This document shows positions 1 through 7,878 of a stretch of DNA of 17,947 nt, one piece after another. The stretch comes from Actinomycetes bacterium (GTDB lineage: Bacteria; Actinomycetota; Actinomycetes; Actinomycetales; Cellulomonadaceae), in NCBI GenBank assembly GCA_023388235.1, contig JAEWGQ010000148.1, forward strand, positions 1 through 17,947, in the 5' to 3' direction. A program made the position numbers and the translations under genes. The first letter of the stretch is position 1. Each line of letters starts with the position of its first letter. Under the pieces are notes generated by a model. That model did no database searches. It had not been told where the DNA came from and saw only the letters and a list, made by a program, of their open reading frames with translations.

Positions 1-1075
1 CCTTCGCCGCCTGCGAGGAGTTCTGCGCGATCTCCCGGATCGAGGCACCCATCTGCTCGGCACCCGCCGCGACCGTCTGCACGTTGCGCGACACCTGCTC
101 CGCCGCCGCCGCGACCACGCCCGCCTGGCTGGAGGTCTCGTCCGCGCTCGACGTCACCTGGCTCGACGCCGCCGACAGCTCCTCGGCCGCCGCGGCCACC
201 GCCTGCGCGGAGTCCCGCACGCCGCCGATCGTCGCCCGGAGCGCCTCCTGCGCCGTGCCCAGCGCCTGCGCCATGTCGCCGATCTCGTCGCGCGACCCGG
301 CCGCGGCCGGCACCGTGAGGTCGCCCTCGGCCATCGCGACCAGGGACGTGCGCACCGCGAGCGCCGAGGACCGGATGCGCCGCGCCACGAGCACCGCCAC
401 GGTGATCGCGGCGGCGGCACCGACGCCCAGGCCGATCCAGGTCACGGTGATCGCCTGCGTGGTGCGCGACGCGACCTCGTGGGCCTCCGCGTCGATGGTC
501 TCGGCGATCTCCTGCTGCACGGTCGCGACGCTCTCGACGAGCGCCGTGCCCTTGGCGCCCGCGCCGCCGTCGCGCAGGGCCGCGAAGCCGGCGTGGTCGT
601 CCGCCTCCGCGAGCGGCATCAGGTCCTGCTCCAGCATCTGGCGGTAGTCGTCCCACGCCGCCGTGTACTCGTCCCAGCCCGCGGGGGACGAGTCGAACGA
701 CACCCGGTAGGCGTCCTCCAGGTCGGCGGCGGCGGACTCGACCGCCGCGTAGCCGTCCGTGATCTTCTGGATCTCGCCGTCCTTGCTGCCCAGCGGGTAC
801 GTCGCCACCATGCCGGTGAGCATCCGGACGTTCCACAGCGCCGCCTGGAACTGCGACAGCGCGCCGTTCACGCGGGCGTCGGAGGCCGACATCGCCGCGG
901 TCATGGTGCGGATCTGCGACATCTGCGCGACGGCGAACGCGCCGACGGCGAGCGAGAACAGCACGGCGACGGCCGCGGCACCCACGATCTGGGTGGCGAG
1001 CGGCAGGCGGACGCCGGCGCGGCGGCCGGGGGCGGCGGGGTCGGACGGGGCGGCGGCCCGGATGTCAGAAGGCAC
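1..1075 (-). CDS. Methyl-accepting chemotaxis protein, N-terminal part (3' end outside window)
   Basis: Inner-membrane chemoreceptor that would pass ligand signals to CheA/CheW and the flagellar motor. About 358 residues are visible and the frame is open at the window edge. They show a short cytoplasmic Ala/Pro-rich start, a first membrane helix at about residues 25-50, and a roughly 150-residue helical extracellular sensor resembling a four-helix-bundle type. A second membrane helix follows at about 205-225, then a HAMP linker (containing MAEGDLTV and RDEIGDMAQAL) and the start of the coiled-coil signalling domain, with the typical AAEELSAASSQV and AEQVSRNVQTVAAGAEQM heptads. The adaptation and CheA-contact hairpin lie beyond the edge. 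The start is GTG at 1075 because GAGGAG lies 8 bases upstream and the methionines further in would remove the first membrane helix. The gene stands behind its own sigma-28-like promoter. The ligand cannot be inferred. Confidence 0.93.
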   Translation of the reverse strand, partial: MPSDIRAAAPSDPAAPGRRAGVRLPLATQIVGAAAVAVLFSLAVGAFAVAQMSQIRTMTAAMSASDARVNGALSQFQAALWNVRMLTGMVATYPLGSKDGEIQKITDGYAAVESAAADLEDAYRVSFDSSPAGWDEYTAAWDDYRQMLEQDLMPLAEADDHAGFAALRDGGAGAKGTALVESVATVQQEIAETIDAEAHEVASRTTQAITVTWIGLGVGAAAAITVAVLVARRIRSSALAVRTSLVAMAEGDLTVPAAAGSRDEIGDMAQALGTAQEALRATIGGVRDSAQAVAAAAEELSAASSQVTSSADETSSQAGVVAAAAEQVSRNVQTVAAGAEQMGASIREIAQNSSQAAK

Positions 1076-1144
1076 GGTGGGTCTCCTCAGGGTCGGCCCT
1101 CCCCCTGCGGCCCACGGTGCGGGCCCCTCACGGGCACGTCTCCC

Positions 1145-1172
1145 CTATCGGAGGCGGGCAGCCACCCGTGAG
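1145..1172 (-). promoter_or_regulatory. Sigma-28 (FliA)-like promoter of the chemoreceptor gene
   Basis: Reading the minus strand, CTCA (1172-1169) is followed by 16 bases and then TCCGATAG (1152-1145). This fits the flagellar sigma-factor consensus described in motile actinobacteria, roughly CTCA, 15-17 bases, GCCGATAA, with two differences in the -10 box. It lies about 70 bases upstream of the GTG start and immediately after a terminator, so the receptor is probably expressed together with the flagellar regulon. The motif is visible; its use is inferred. Confidence 0.6.
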
Positions 1173-1198
1173 GCGCCGACCGGCCTCGCGAACGGGTG

Positions 1199-1247
1199 AA
1201 AACCGCAGGTCAGGCTTGCGGGGACCTCATCCGCCCTGATCCTGCGG
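1199..1247 (-). terminator. Intrinsic terminator after the dGTPase-like gene
   Basis: On the minus strand, CCGCAGG-A-TCAGG pairs with CCTGACCTGCGG, a 12-bp stem with one bulged A and a loop of about 20 bases. It is followed directly by TTTT (1202-1199). The stem begins 3 bases after the dGTPase-like stop codon and ends before the chemoreceptor promoter, so it separates the sugar operon from the chemotaxis gene. The T tract is short. Confidence 0.7.
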
Positions 1248-1249
1248 CG

Positions 1250-2521
1250 TCAGAACCGCGGCGGCGGCGCGAGCCGGGCGTGCCACGCGGCGGCGGACAC
1301 GTCGGTCAGGGACGCCACCTGGTCGACGACCACGCGCAGCCGCGCGGCGTCGTCCGGCGCCGCCTTCCAGTCCGCCGCGAACGGCGGCTCGAGCGCGAGC
1401 GGTGCCCGCTCGGACAGCACGTGCACGAGGTCGGCGAGGATCTCGCGCTGCCGCTGGTACAGGGGCTCGAGCTCGCGCGGGGCCATCACGTACGCGACGG
1501 CGAGGCCCTTGAGCACGAGGATCTCGGCGGTGGTGCCCTCGGGCACGATGAGGTCCGCGGCGTACCGGGTCAGCGGGCCGGGCCCGTACACCTCGCGGGT
1601 GGCGACCTGGGCGGCGCGCGCGAACCGGCCGATCAGCTGGCTGGTGGTGTCCTTGAGCGTCGCGAGCGCGCCGCGGGAGCCGTCGAAGCCGGGCGCCCAC
1701 AGGTCCGCCGCGACGAGGCGGTCCATGGCGGCCTCCAGCCCGGCGGCGTCCACGGCGTCGCCGTACCAGGTCTGCACGGCCTCGACCACGCGCGCCCGCT
1801 CGTCGGGGACGGTGAGCACGGACAGGTCGAACCGGCCGCCCACGACGGCGTCCTCCACGTCGTGCACCGAGTAGGAGATGTCGTCGGCGAGGTCCATGAC
1901 CTGCGCCTCCAGGCACTTGCGCCCGGCCGGGGAGCCGTCGCGCAGCCACGTGAAGACGGGCAGGTCGTCCGCGTACACGCCGAACTTGTGGGTCGGCCGG
2001 CCGGTGGCGGACAGCGGCCCCTCCCCCACGCCCCACGGGTACTTCACCGAGGCGTCGAGGCTGGCGCGGGTCAGGTTGAGGCCGACCGACTCGCCGTGCG
2101 GGCCGGTGACCTTCGGCTCCAGGCGGGTCAGCAGGCGCAGCGTCTGCGCGTTGCCCTCGAACCCCCCGATGCCGCGGGCGAGGTGGGCGAGCGCCCGCTC
2201 CCCGTTGTGCCCGAACGGCGGGTGCCCGAGGTCGTGCGCGAGGCAGGCGGTGTCCACGACGTCCGGGTCGCAGCCGAGCGTCTTGCCGATCTCCCGGCCC
2301 ACCTGCGCGACCTCGAGGGTGTGCGTCAGGCGGGTGCGGACGAAGTCGTCGGACGACGGGCCGAGCACCTGGGTCTTGGCGCCGAGCCGGCGCAGCGCCG
2401 AGGAGTGGACCAGCCGGGCGCGGTCCCGCTCGAACGGGGTGCGCGCCCGGGACTTGGGGGCCTCGGCGACCCAGCGCTCCCGGTCGGCGTCGACGTAGCC
2501 GTCGGGATGGTCGTGGGTCAC
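1250..2521 (-). CDS. dgt: Deoxyguanosinetriphosphate triphosphohydrolase-like protein (HD superfamily)
   Basis: Predicted cytoplasmic dNTPase that splits a deoxynucleoside triphosphate, classically dGTP, into nucleoside and tripolyphosphate. The 423 residues match the dGTPase-like family length. The HD-domain metal ligands are visible: His67 in TRLTHTLEV, His96-Asp97 in CLAHDLGHPPFGHNGE, and the Asp cluster at about 210-214 in VMDLADDISYSVHDVEDAV. The N-terminal RTPFERDRARLVHSSALRRL and LGAKTQV segments are also typical. The start is GTG at 2521. The upstream Shine-Dalgarno sequence is weak (GGGGCG), and only 10 bases separate it from the stop of the acetyltransferase gene, so it is probably read from the same transcript. 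It is last in the run and followed by a terminator. The substrate of actinobacterial members is not fixed by sequence; they are named dGTPase-like by similarity. Confidence 0.93.
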   Translation of the reverse strand: MTHDHPDGYVDADRERWVAEAPKSRARTPFERDRARLVHSSALRRLGAKTQVLGPSSDDFVRTRLTHTLEVAQVGREIGKTLGCDPDVVDTACLAHDLGHPPFGHNGERALAHLARGIGGFEGNAQTLRLLTRLEPKVTGPHGESVGLNLTRASLDASVKYPWGVGEGPLSATGRPTHKFGVYADDLPVFTWLRDGSPAGRKCLEAQVMDLADDISYSVHDVEDAVVGGRFDLSVLTVPDERARVVEAVQTWYGDAVDAAGLEAAMDRLVAADLWAPGFDGSRGALATLKDTTSQLIGRFARAAQVATREVYGPGPLTRYAADLIVPEGTTAEILVLKGLAVAYVMAPRELEPLYQRQREILADLVHVLSERAPLALEPPFAADWKAAPDDAARLRVVVDQVASLTDVSAAAWHARLAPPPRF

Positions 2522-2531
2522 GCGCCCCAGC

Positions 2532-3350
2532 CTATCGAGCGCCCACCCGCGCAGGACGGGTGCGCGCGAACCAGTCGGCGGCGTGCGCGACGAGCGCCCG
2601 CTGGTCCATGAGCCGCGCGGTGGCCGCCCCCACCGTGCCGGTGCGCTCCCCGCCCGCCGCGGCGAAGTCCCGCCCGGCGGCGACGAAGTCGCTGTCGTCC
2701 ACGACGGGCTCGGTGAACGGCACCCAGACGCGTCGCCCGCGTTCCAGCAGCGGGGCGGCGTTCGCGACGCGGGCGGTCGCGGTGCCCGACCACGCCTCGG
2801 CGAGGTGCAGGGACGTGTTCTTGTCGTGGTCCACGCCGAGCAGCAGCACCTGGCCGTCGCGCCGGTGCACCGCAGCCAGCGGGGACCCCGGGCCGACCGG
2901 GTCGTCCAGGTCGTGCCGCGCGACGACCTCCGCCGCGAGCGGCCCGCGCGCGGCGAACGACCGGTGCGGGTGCCCCGACCGCAGGGTGCCGGGCTGGGTG
3001 CGCACCGCCTCCGCCACCGCGCCCATCGACCGGCTCGGCGTCCAGCGCGGGTCGTACGGCGGCAGCGCGGCCCGGACCGCCTCCCAGGCGGCGGGCGGGA
3101 CCGCCGGGTCGGCCAGGTACTCCGGGTCGCACAGCTGCCAGCTCTGCGACGGCACGACGAGCGTCCCGTCCGGGCCGAGCGCCTCCTCCAGCGCGAGCGC
3201 CACGGCCTCGGGCCCGCCGACCACCCAGCCGAGCGCGGACAGGCTGACGTGCGCGAGCAGCACGCCGCCGGGCCGCACCCCGAGCGCCCGCAGGTCGGCG
3301 GTCAGCCGCTCGGGCGTGACGACCGGGCGGGCGCCCGGGCCGGCGGTCAC
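2532..3350 (-). CDS. AAC(3)-family N-acetyltransferase
   Basis: A 272-residue acetyl-CoA-dependent N-acetyltransferase of the aminoglycoside 3-N-acetyltransferase fold. Family marks are all present: LLAHVSLSALGWVVGG near the N-terminus (about 31-46), RSMGAVAEAVR (107-117), the block HPHRSFAARGPLA (127-139), GPGSPLAAV (153-161) and LLLGVDHDKNTSLHLAE (169-185), whose His and Glu are conserved in the family. The GTG start overlaps the stop of the upstream glycosidase gene in GTGA, which implies translational coupling. Chromosomal members in actinobacteria often have no proven role in antibiotic resistance. Given the sugar-operon setting, an amino-sugar or other amine substrate is possible but not shown. 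There is no signal peptide, so it is cytoplasmic. Confidence is high for the family and low for the substrate. Confidence 0.88.
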   Translation of the reverse strand: MTAGPGARPVVTPERLTADLRALGVRPGGVLLAHVSLSALGWVVGGPEAVALALEEALGPDGTLVVPSQSWQLCDPEYLADPAVPPAAWEAVRAALPPYDPRWTPSRSMGAVAEAVRTQPGTLRSGHPHRSFAARGPLAAEVVARHDLDDPVGPGSPLAAVHRRDGQVLLLGVDHDKNTSLHLAEAWSGTATARVANAAPLLERGRRVWVPFTEPVVDDSDFVAAGRDFAAAGGERTGTVGAATARLMDQRALVAHAADWFARTRPARVGAR

Positions 3351-5233
3351 GCGAGCCGCCAGACCTGCACGCCGGGACCGTCGCCGGGCAGGTGCACCCC
3401 GTCCGGGCCGACGCGCAGGTCGGCGTCGCCGTAGAGGTTCTCCGCGCCGGACGCGAGGTGCGCGGGCAGCGTCGCGCCCTGCCACGGCGCCCGGGCGGCG
3501 AGGACCAGCACCCGCTCGTCGGCGGTCTCCCGCAGGTAGGCCACGGCGTCGTCCTCGACGACGGCCCAGCGCAGGCCGCCCTCGCGCAGCGCCCGGCTGG
3601 ACCGGCGCAGGGCGATGAGCCGGCGGTAGACGTCGAACGTCGCCGTGTCCCACGCGGGCCCGCGGCCGGGGTCGCGGCCCTCGATGGCGTCCCACGGCAT
3701 CGGCACGCGGGCGTTCTCGCCGTTCCAGCCGGTCAGCCCGCCCTCGTCGCCCGCGAACATCGCGGGGGTGCCCGGGTAGGTGAACAGCAGGCCGGCGGCG
3801 ACCTCGACGAGCTCGCGGCTGCCGACGACGGTCCGCAGCCGCGGGGTGTCGTGCGACCCGAGCATGTTCCACTGCGAGCGCGTCACCCGCCACGGCACCG
3901 TCGAGTCGAACTCGCGCATCGTCGCGACCGCCGACGGCCCCGTGCGCCGCGGGATCAGCGTGGGGATGCCGAGGAAGTCCAGCGTCGTCGCCGGGTCGAC
4001 CAGCCACGTCCACACGGGCTTGGTGAACGCGCCGTAGTTCATGTTCGCGTGCCAGCCGGCCCCGGTCAGGTCGCCGCCGGCGTCGTGGAAGTGCTCGCTG
4101 ACCAGGACGGCGTCGGGGTTGGCGGCGGCCATCGTGGCGCGGACCGCGCGGGCGACCTCGTGCGCGAAGTCGTCGCCGCCGAACCGGCCGGTCATGTTGG
4201 CGACGTCGATCCGCCAGCCGTCCAGGGCGTAGGGCTCGGCGAGCCACCGCGCGATGACCGAGTCGGGGCCGTCCACCAGGCGGCGCGCGAGCTCGCGCGA
4301 CCGGTACGACAGCTTGGGCAGGGACGGCACGTCCAGCCACGCGGCGTACCCGCGCTCGGAGGAGTCCCAGTAGTAGAACTCGCGCTCGGGCGCGGCGGGG
4401 TCGGCGGCGGCGCTGCGGAACCACTCGTGGGCGTCGCCGGTGTGGTTGGTGGTGAGGTCGCCGACCAGGCGCATCCCGCGGCCGTGCAGCGCGCGGCTGA
4501 GCGAGGCGAGCGCCTCGTCCCCGCCGAGCAGCGGGTCGACGTGCCCGAACGTGGAGGCGTCGTACCGGTGGTTCGACCGCGAGGGGAACACCGGCGTCAG
4601 GTACACGGTGTCCACGCCGAGGCGCTGCAGGTGGTCGAGCCGCTGCTCGATGCCGAGCAGGTCCCCCCCGTACAGCTGCACCGGGGTGACGGGGCCTCGC
4701 CCGACCGGCTCCTCGTCCCACGCCGCCGGCACCGCCCAGTCCGGCAGCGGGCGGTCCACCCCGGAGCGCGCGAACCGGTCCGGGAAGATCTGGTACACGA
4801 CGGCCTCGGACGCCCACGCGGGCGCGCCCGGGTGCACCGTCAGGCGGAAGTCGCCGGCGTCGGTCACGTCGCGGTCGAACGCGCCGCGCCCGGTCAGCCA
4901 CCGGTAGCCGCCCGGCTCGTCCAGCAGCCAGCGGTAGGACGTCACCGGGTTGTGCACGGGCACGTCGGCGACGTACCAGCGCTCGCCGGCGTCCTCGCGC
5001 TCGAGGCGGGCCGGCACGATGTGCGGCTCCGCGTCCCGCACCGTGCGGACCCACACGCCGCGCTCGGGGGTCCCGGCCGGCACGCGCAGCCGCACCGGCA
5101 CGACGTCGCCGAGCGCCGGGACCTCCTGCGGCGCGTAGAGCTCGCTGCCGTCGTGGTGCGGGACGTCCAGCAGGTGCCCCGCCGGGCGCCGGGCGCCCCG
5201 GGCCGCCGCGGGGACGGTGGTCGTGGTGGTCAT
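3347..5233 (-). CDS. GH13 alpha-glycosidase, neopullulanase/cyclomaltodextrinase-like
   Basis: Predicted cytoplasmic alpha-glucan hydrolase that would cut imported maltodextrins. The 628 residues comprise an N-terminal beta-rich domain (about 30-135, CBM34-like in position), a catalytic barrel starting at VVYQIFPDRF (145-154), and a C-terminal beta domain (about 545-628). GH13 conserved regions are visible: LTTNH (260-264), GWRIDVANM with nucleophile Asp343, LVSEHF with acid/base Glu380, and LGSHDTPR with the third carboxylate Asp462. NHRYDAS and YGGDLLGI resemble the neopullulanase/cyclomaltodextrinase group, but the subfamily is an inference. There is no signal peptide. The ATG lies 2 bases after the MalG-like stop (TGAGCATG), and the stop overlaps the next gene, so it is operonic with the importer. 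Alternatives are maltogenic amylase or another GH13 alpha-amylase. Confidence 0.92.
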   Translation of the reverse strand: MTTTTTVPAAARGARRPAGHLLDVPHHDGSELYAPQEVPALGDVVPVRLRVPAGTPERGVWVRTVRDAEPHIVPARLEREDAGERWYVADVPVHNPVTSYRWLLDEPGGYRWLTGRGAFDRDVTDAGDFRLTVHPGAPAWASEAVVYQIFPDRFARSGVDRPLPDWAVPAAWDEEPVGRGPVTPVQLYGGDLLGIEQRLDHLQRLGVDTVYLTPVFPSRSNHRYDASTFGHVDPLLGGDEALASLSRALHGRGMRLVGDLTTNHTGDAHEWFRSAAADPAAPEREFYYWDSSERGYAAWLDVPSLPKLSYRSRELARRLVDGPDSVIARWLAEPYALDGWRIDVANMTGRFGGDDFAHEVARAVRATMAAANPDAVLVSEHFHDAGGDLTGAGWHANMNYGAFTKPVWTWLVDPATTLDFLGIPTLIPRRTGPSAVATMREFDSTVPWRVTRSQWNMLGSHDTPRLRTVVGSRELVEVAAGLLFTYPGTPAMFAGDEGGLTGWNGENARVPMPWDAIEGRDPGRGPAWDTATFDVYRRLIALRRSSRALREGGLRWAVVEDDAVAYLRETADERVLVLAARAPWQGATLPAHLASGAENLYGDADLRVGPDGVHLPGDGPGVQVWRLA

Positions 5234-5235
5234 GC

Positions 5236-6165
5236 TCACCCCTTCACGGAGCCGGCGGTCAGGCCGGAGACGATGAAGCGCTGCAGGAACTGGAACAGCA
5301 GGATCACGGGCACGGCGGCCAGCACGGCGCCGGCCGCGAACACGCCCCAGTACTCCGAGAACCGCTGGTTGACGTACTGGTAGAGGCCGACGGCGAGCGT
5401 CTGCGTGTCCGGGTCGACCAGCACGATGGACGCGATGAGGAAGTCGGAGAACGTGCCGACGAACGACAGCAGGCCGACCACGGCGAGGATCGGCGCGACC
5501 AGGCGCAGGATGATCGTGAAGAACGTCTGGGAGTGGCTCGCGCCGTCCAGGGTCGCCGCCTCGTCGAGCTCGCGCGGGACCGTGTTGAAGAACCCGTACA
5601 TGAGGTACGTGTTCACGCCGAGCGCCCCGCCGAGGTACACGAGGATCAGGCCGAGCCGGCTGCCCAGGCCGATCGCCGGGAACAGGTCCCGCAGCGTCAC
5701 CATGAGCAGGAAGATCGCCACGTACGCGAGCAGCTGCGGGAACATCTGGATCAGCAGCAGGGACAGCAGCCCGCCGCGGCGCCCGCGGAACCGGAACCGC
5801 GAGAACGCGTACGCCGCGCACGCCCCGAGGAACACGGTGCCGACGGCCGTGACGCCCGCGATGACGAGCGTGTTCACGAACCACTTCGCGTACGGGTGCA
5901 CGGGGTCGGAGAACAGGTCCACGTAGTTCTGCGTGGACACCGTGCCGAACAGCCGGTTGGAGCCCGTCAGCGACCCCGTCGGGTTCAGCGACGAGGAGAC
6001 GATGTACAGGATCGGGAAGATCGCGAACACCAGCGCCACGGCGGCGACGACGTGCCGCCAGCCGATCTCCCGCCACCAGCGCCCGGGAGGCAGCCGGCGC
6101 GGGGCGTCCGCCGCGACGCGGCGGGTGGCGGTGGCGGGGGTGGTGGTGCGGTCGGTGGCGGCCAT
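5236..6165 (-). CDS. malG: Maltose/maltodextrin ABC transporter permease, MalG-like
   Basis: Inner-membrane subunit of a carbohydrate ABC importer, paired with the MalF-like protein. The 309 residues begin with a polar tail of about 35 residues, then the first membrane helix (about 38-58), with about six helices in all. The EAA loop that docks on the ATPase reads ELDEAATLDGASHSQTFF followed by LRLVAP (199-225), with the invariant Gly208. C-terminal SVKG is typical of MalG proteins. The ATG shares its A with the TGA of the upstream gene (TGATG), indicating translational coupling, and the next gene follows after 2 bases. The substrate is assigned from the flanking GH13 enzymes rather than from the permease itself. 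Confidence 0.93.
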   Translation of the reverse strand: MAATDRTTTPATATRRVAADAPRRLPPGRWWREIGWRHVVAAVALVFAIFPILYIVSSSLNPTGSLTGSNRLFGTVSTQNYVDLFSDPVHPYAKWFVNTLVIAGVTAVGTVFLGACAAYAFSRFRFRGRRGGLLSLLLIQMFPQLLAYVAIFLLMVTLRDLFPAIGLGSRLGLILVYLGGALGVNTYLMYGFFNTVPRELDEAATLDGASHSQTFFTIILRLVAPILAVVGLLSFVGTFSDFLIASIVLVDPDTQTLAVGLYQYVNQRFSEYWGVFAAGAVLAAVPVILLFQFLQRFIVSGLTAGSVKG

Positions 6166-7805
6166 CAGTTCAGCTCCTCGAGCGCGCGGGTCCGGCGGAA
6201 GCTGATCGCGGAGATCGTCGCGACGATCAGGAAGATGAGGATGGAGATCGCGCAGGCCAGGCCGTACTGCCGGTTCACGCCGCCGAACGCGATCTTGTAG
6301 ACGAAGGTGATGAGGATGTCGCTGGCCCCGACGTCCACCGGGGCGGACAGGTCCTGCGGCCCGCCCTCCGTGGTCAGGTACACCACGTTGAAGTTGTTGA
6401 AGTTGAAGGCGAACGACGAGATCAGCAGCGGCGCGGTGGACACGAGCAGCAGCGGCATGGTCAGCGAGCGGAACATGCGCCACGGCTTCGCCCCGTCCAG
6501 GCGGCCGGCCTCGTACACCTCGTGCGGGATGGACTGCAGCGCGCCGGTGCAGATGAGGAACATGTACGGGAAGCCGAGCCACAGGTTGACGGTCAGCACC
6601 GCCACCTTCGCCAGCACCGGGTCGGTCAGCCACGGGATCTCGGCGCCGCCGAGCAGCGTCTGGTTGACGAACCCGAAGTCCCGGTTGAGCATCCCGCGCC
6701 ACACCAGGGCGGACAGGAACGCCGGGAACGCGTACGGCAGGATCAGCAGCGACCGGTAGACGGTCCGGCCCCGCACCCGCCAGTCGTTCAGCGTGATCGC
6801 GAGGAACAGCCCCAGCCCGAAGGTCAGGACCACGGAGCCGATCGCGAACCCGAAGGTCCACAGCAGCACCCCGACGAACGGCCCGCGCAGCGAGGCGTCG
6901 CCCAGCACGCGGGCGAAGTTGTCGAACCCGACGAACACGCGCCAGCCGGTGCCGAGCTCGGTGCCGTCCTCGGCGACGAACGCCCCGACGGACTCGTCCG
7001 CCGTGTACACGGTCCCCGTGGTGGTGTCCGTGACGGTGCCGGCGGCCTCGTCGTAGACCTTCGACGACGCGTAGACGTAGCCGGTCGACCCGTCGGTCGT
7101 GCGCAGGCTGCCGTCGTTCGGGTCGTCCGAGATCGGCACGCGCATCCCGAAGACCTCGGTCTGCCGCGCGACCACCTGGGCGAAGTCGAGGACCTCGTAG
7201 CCCGGGACGGCGACGACGCGGCCGCCCTCGACGTCGGCGTCGGCGGCGGGCTCGAGCGGCTGCTCCGGGCCCCCGACGAGCGTGTCGCCGTCCGGGTCCA
7301 CGACGGCGAACGCCAGCTCGTCGCCCTGGGTGACGATGGACAGCGCGTACGTCGGCGAGTCCGGCACGCGCGTCTCGTCCTGCACCAGCAGCGCCTCGAC
7401 GGCGTCGGCCCGGGTGGAGTTGTGCCCGTCGCCGTAGTTGGTGAACGCGGTCCAGCCCGTGTAGGCGACCACGAAGACCTGGTAGACGAGCAGGAAGATC
7501 AGGCCGGGCACCAGGTACTTGGCCGGCACGGCGCGCCGGGAGAAGTACACCAGGTTGACGACGAGCAGCGCGGCGACGAGGAACGCCAGGACGCCCCACT
7601 GCTGCTGCGCCGCCGAGGCCAGGACGCCGTAGACGCCGAGCGCGTCGACGAGGCCGACGAGCACGAGCTTGACGACGAAGCCGGCCGAGAACGTCTGGGC
7701 GCCGATCCAGGTCCGCGGACCGCGCGGTCCGGTGCCGTCGTCGCCGGGCCCGCGGGCCGTCCGGGGACGGGGGGACGCCTCGCTGGGCGCCGTCGTGCGA
7801 CTCAT
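6165..7805 (-). CDS. malF: Maltose/maltodextrin ABC transporter permease, MalF-like
   Basis: Inner-membrane permease subunit of the alpha-glucan importer. The 546 residues are close to the length of enterobacterial MalF and much longer than ordinary sugar permeases. After a polar tail of about 35 residues there are three membrane helices (about 42-62, 70-88, 97-117). A long extracytoplasmic segment of about 180 residues (about 120-305) sits where the P2 domain of MalF contacts the binding protein, and is followed by further membrane helices. The EAA loop is EVYEAGRLDGAKPWRMF followed by RSLTMPLL (429-453). GGAEIPWL and FNFNNFNVVYLTTEGGP are typical of maltose permeases. The ATG at 7805 has a good GGAGAG ribosome site 5-6 bases upstream and lies 73 bases after the binding-protein stop, with a strong hairpin between them. 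Confidence 0.94.
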   Translation of the reverse strand: MSRTTAPSEASPRPRTARGPGDDGTGPRGPRTWIGAQTFSAGFVVKLVLVGLVDALGVYGVLASAAQQQWGVLAFLVAALLVVNLVYFSRRAVPAKYLVPGLIFLLVYQVFVVAYTGWTAFTNYGDGHNSTRADAVEALLVQDETRVPDSPTYALSIVTQGDELAFAVVDPDGDTLVGGPEQPLEPAADADVEGGRVVAVPGYEVLDFAQVVARQTEVFGMRVPISDDPNDGSLRTTDGSTGYVYASSKVYDEAAGTVTDTTTGTVYTADESVGAFVAEDGTELGTGWRVFVGFDNFARVLGDASLRGPFVGVLLWTFGFAIGSVVLTFGLGLFLAITLNDWRVRGRTVYRSLLILPYAFPAFLSALVWRGMLNRDFGFVNQTLLGGAEIPWLTDPVLAKVAVLTVNLWLGFPYMFLICTGALQSIPHEVYEAGRLDGAKPWRMFRSLTMPLLLVSTAPLLISSFAFNFNNFNVVYLTTEGGPQDLSAPVDVGASDILITFVYKIAFGGVNRQYGLACAISILIFLIVATISAISFRRTRALEELN

Positions 7806-7839
7806 GCTCTCTCCACGCTGAGGGGTCCGACGAGGGTGT

Positions 7840-7871
7840 GCCGGGCGGGCGGCCGCAGCCGCCCGCCCGGC
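7840..7871 (-). repeat. Perfect 14-bp hairpin between the binding-protein and MalF-like genes
   Basis: On the minus strand GCCGGGCGGGCGGC, then TGCG, then GCCGCCCGCCCGGC: a perfect 14-bp, almost pure G/C stem closed by a UGCG loop, a member of the very stable UNCG class. It starts 7 bases after the TGA of the binding-protein gene and ends 34 bases before the MalF-like ATG. No T tract follows, so it is more likely an mRNA 3'-end protector or a partial attenuator than a full terminator. In ABC operons such structures keep the binding-protein message in excess of the permease message; that role is inferred here. Confidence 0.8.
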
Positions 7872-7878
7872 GCGGCGG

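Noticed and set aside
1081..1250. Possible cyclic-di-GMP riboswitch in front of the chemoreceptor gene.
   Set aside because: The GEMM signature was not found on the minus strand. The CCGCAAGCC piece belongs to the loop and stem of the terminator of the upstream gene.
2532..3350. Calling the AAC(3)-family gene an antibiotic-resistance determinant.
   Set aside because: Family membership is clear, but the chromosomal sugar-operon context gives no evidence for aminoglycosides as substrate.
2532..5054. Long open frame on the minus strand running from the acetyltransferase through the glycosidase gene.
   Set aside because: Only the part after GTG 3350 shows a protein family. The upstream part is an Arg/Ala-rich shadow of the GH13 gene caused by high GC.
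3392..5383. 663-codon plus-strand open frame opposite the glycosidase gene.
   Set aside because: Its Val/Arg/Gly-rich translation is typical of antisense frames in high-GC DNA, and the opposite strand carries clear GH13 motifs.
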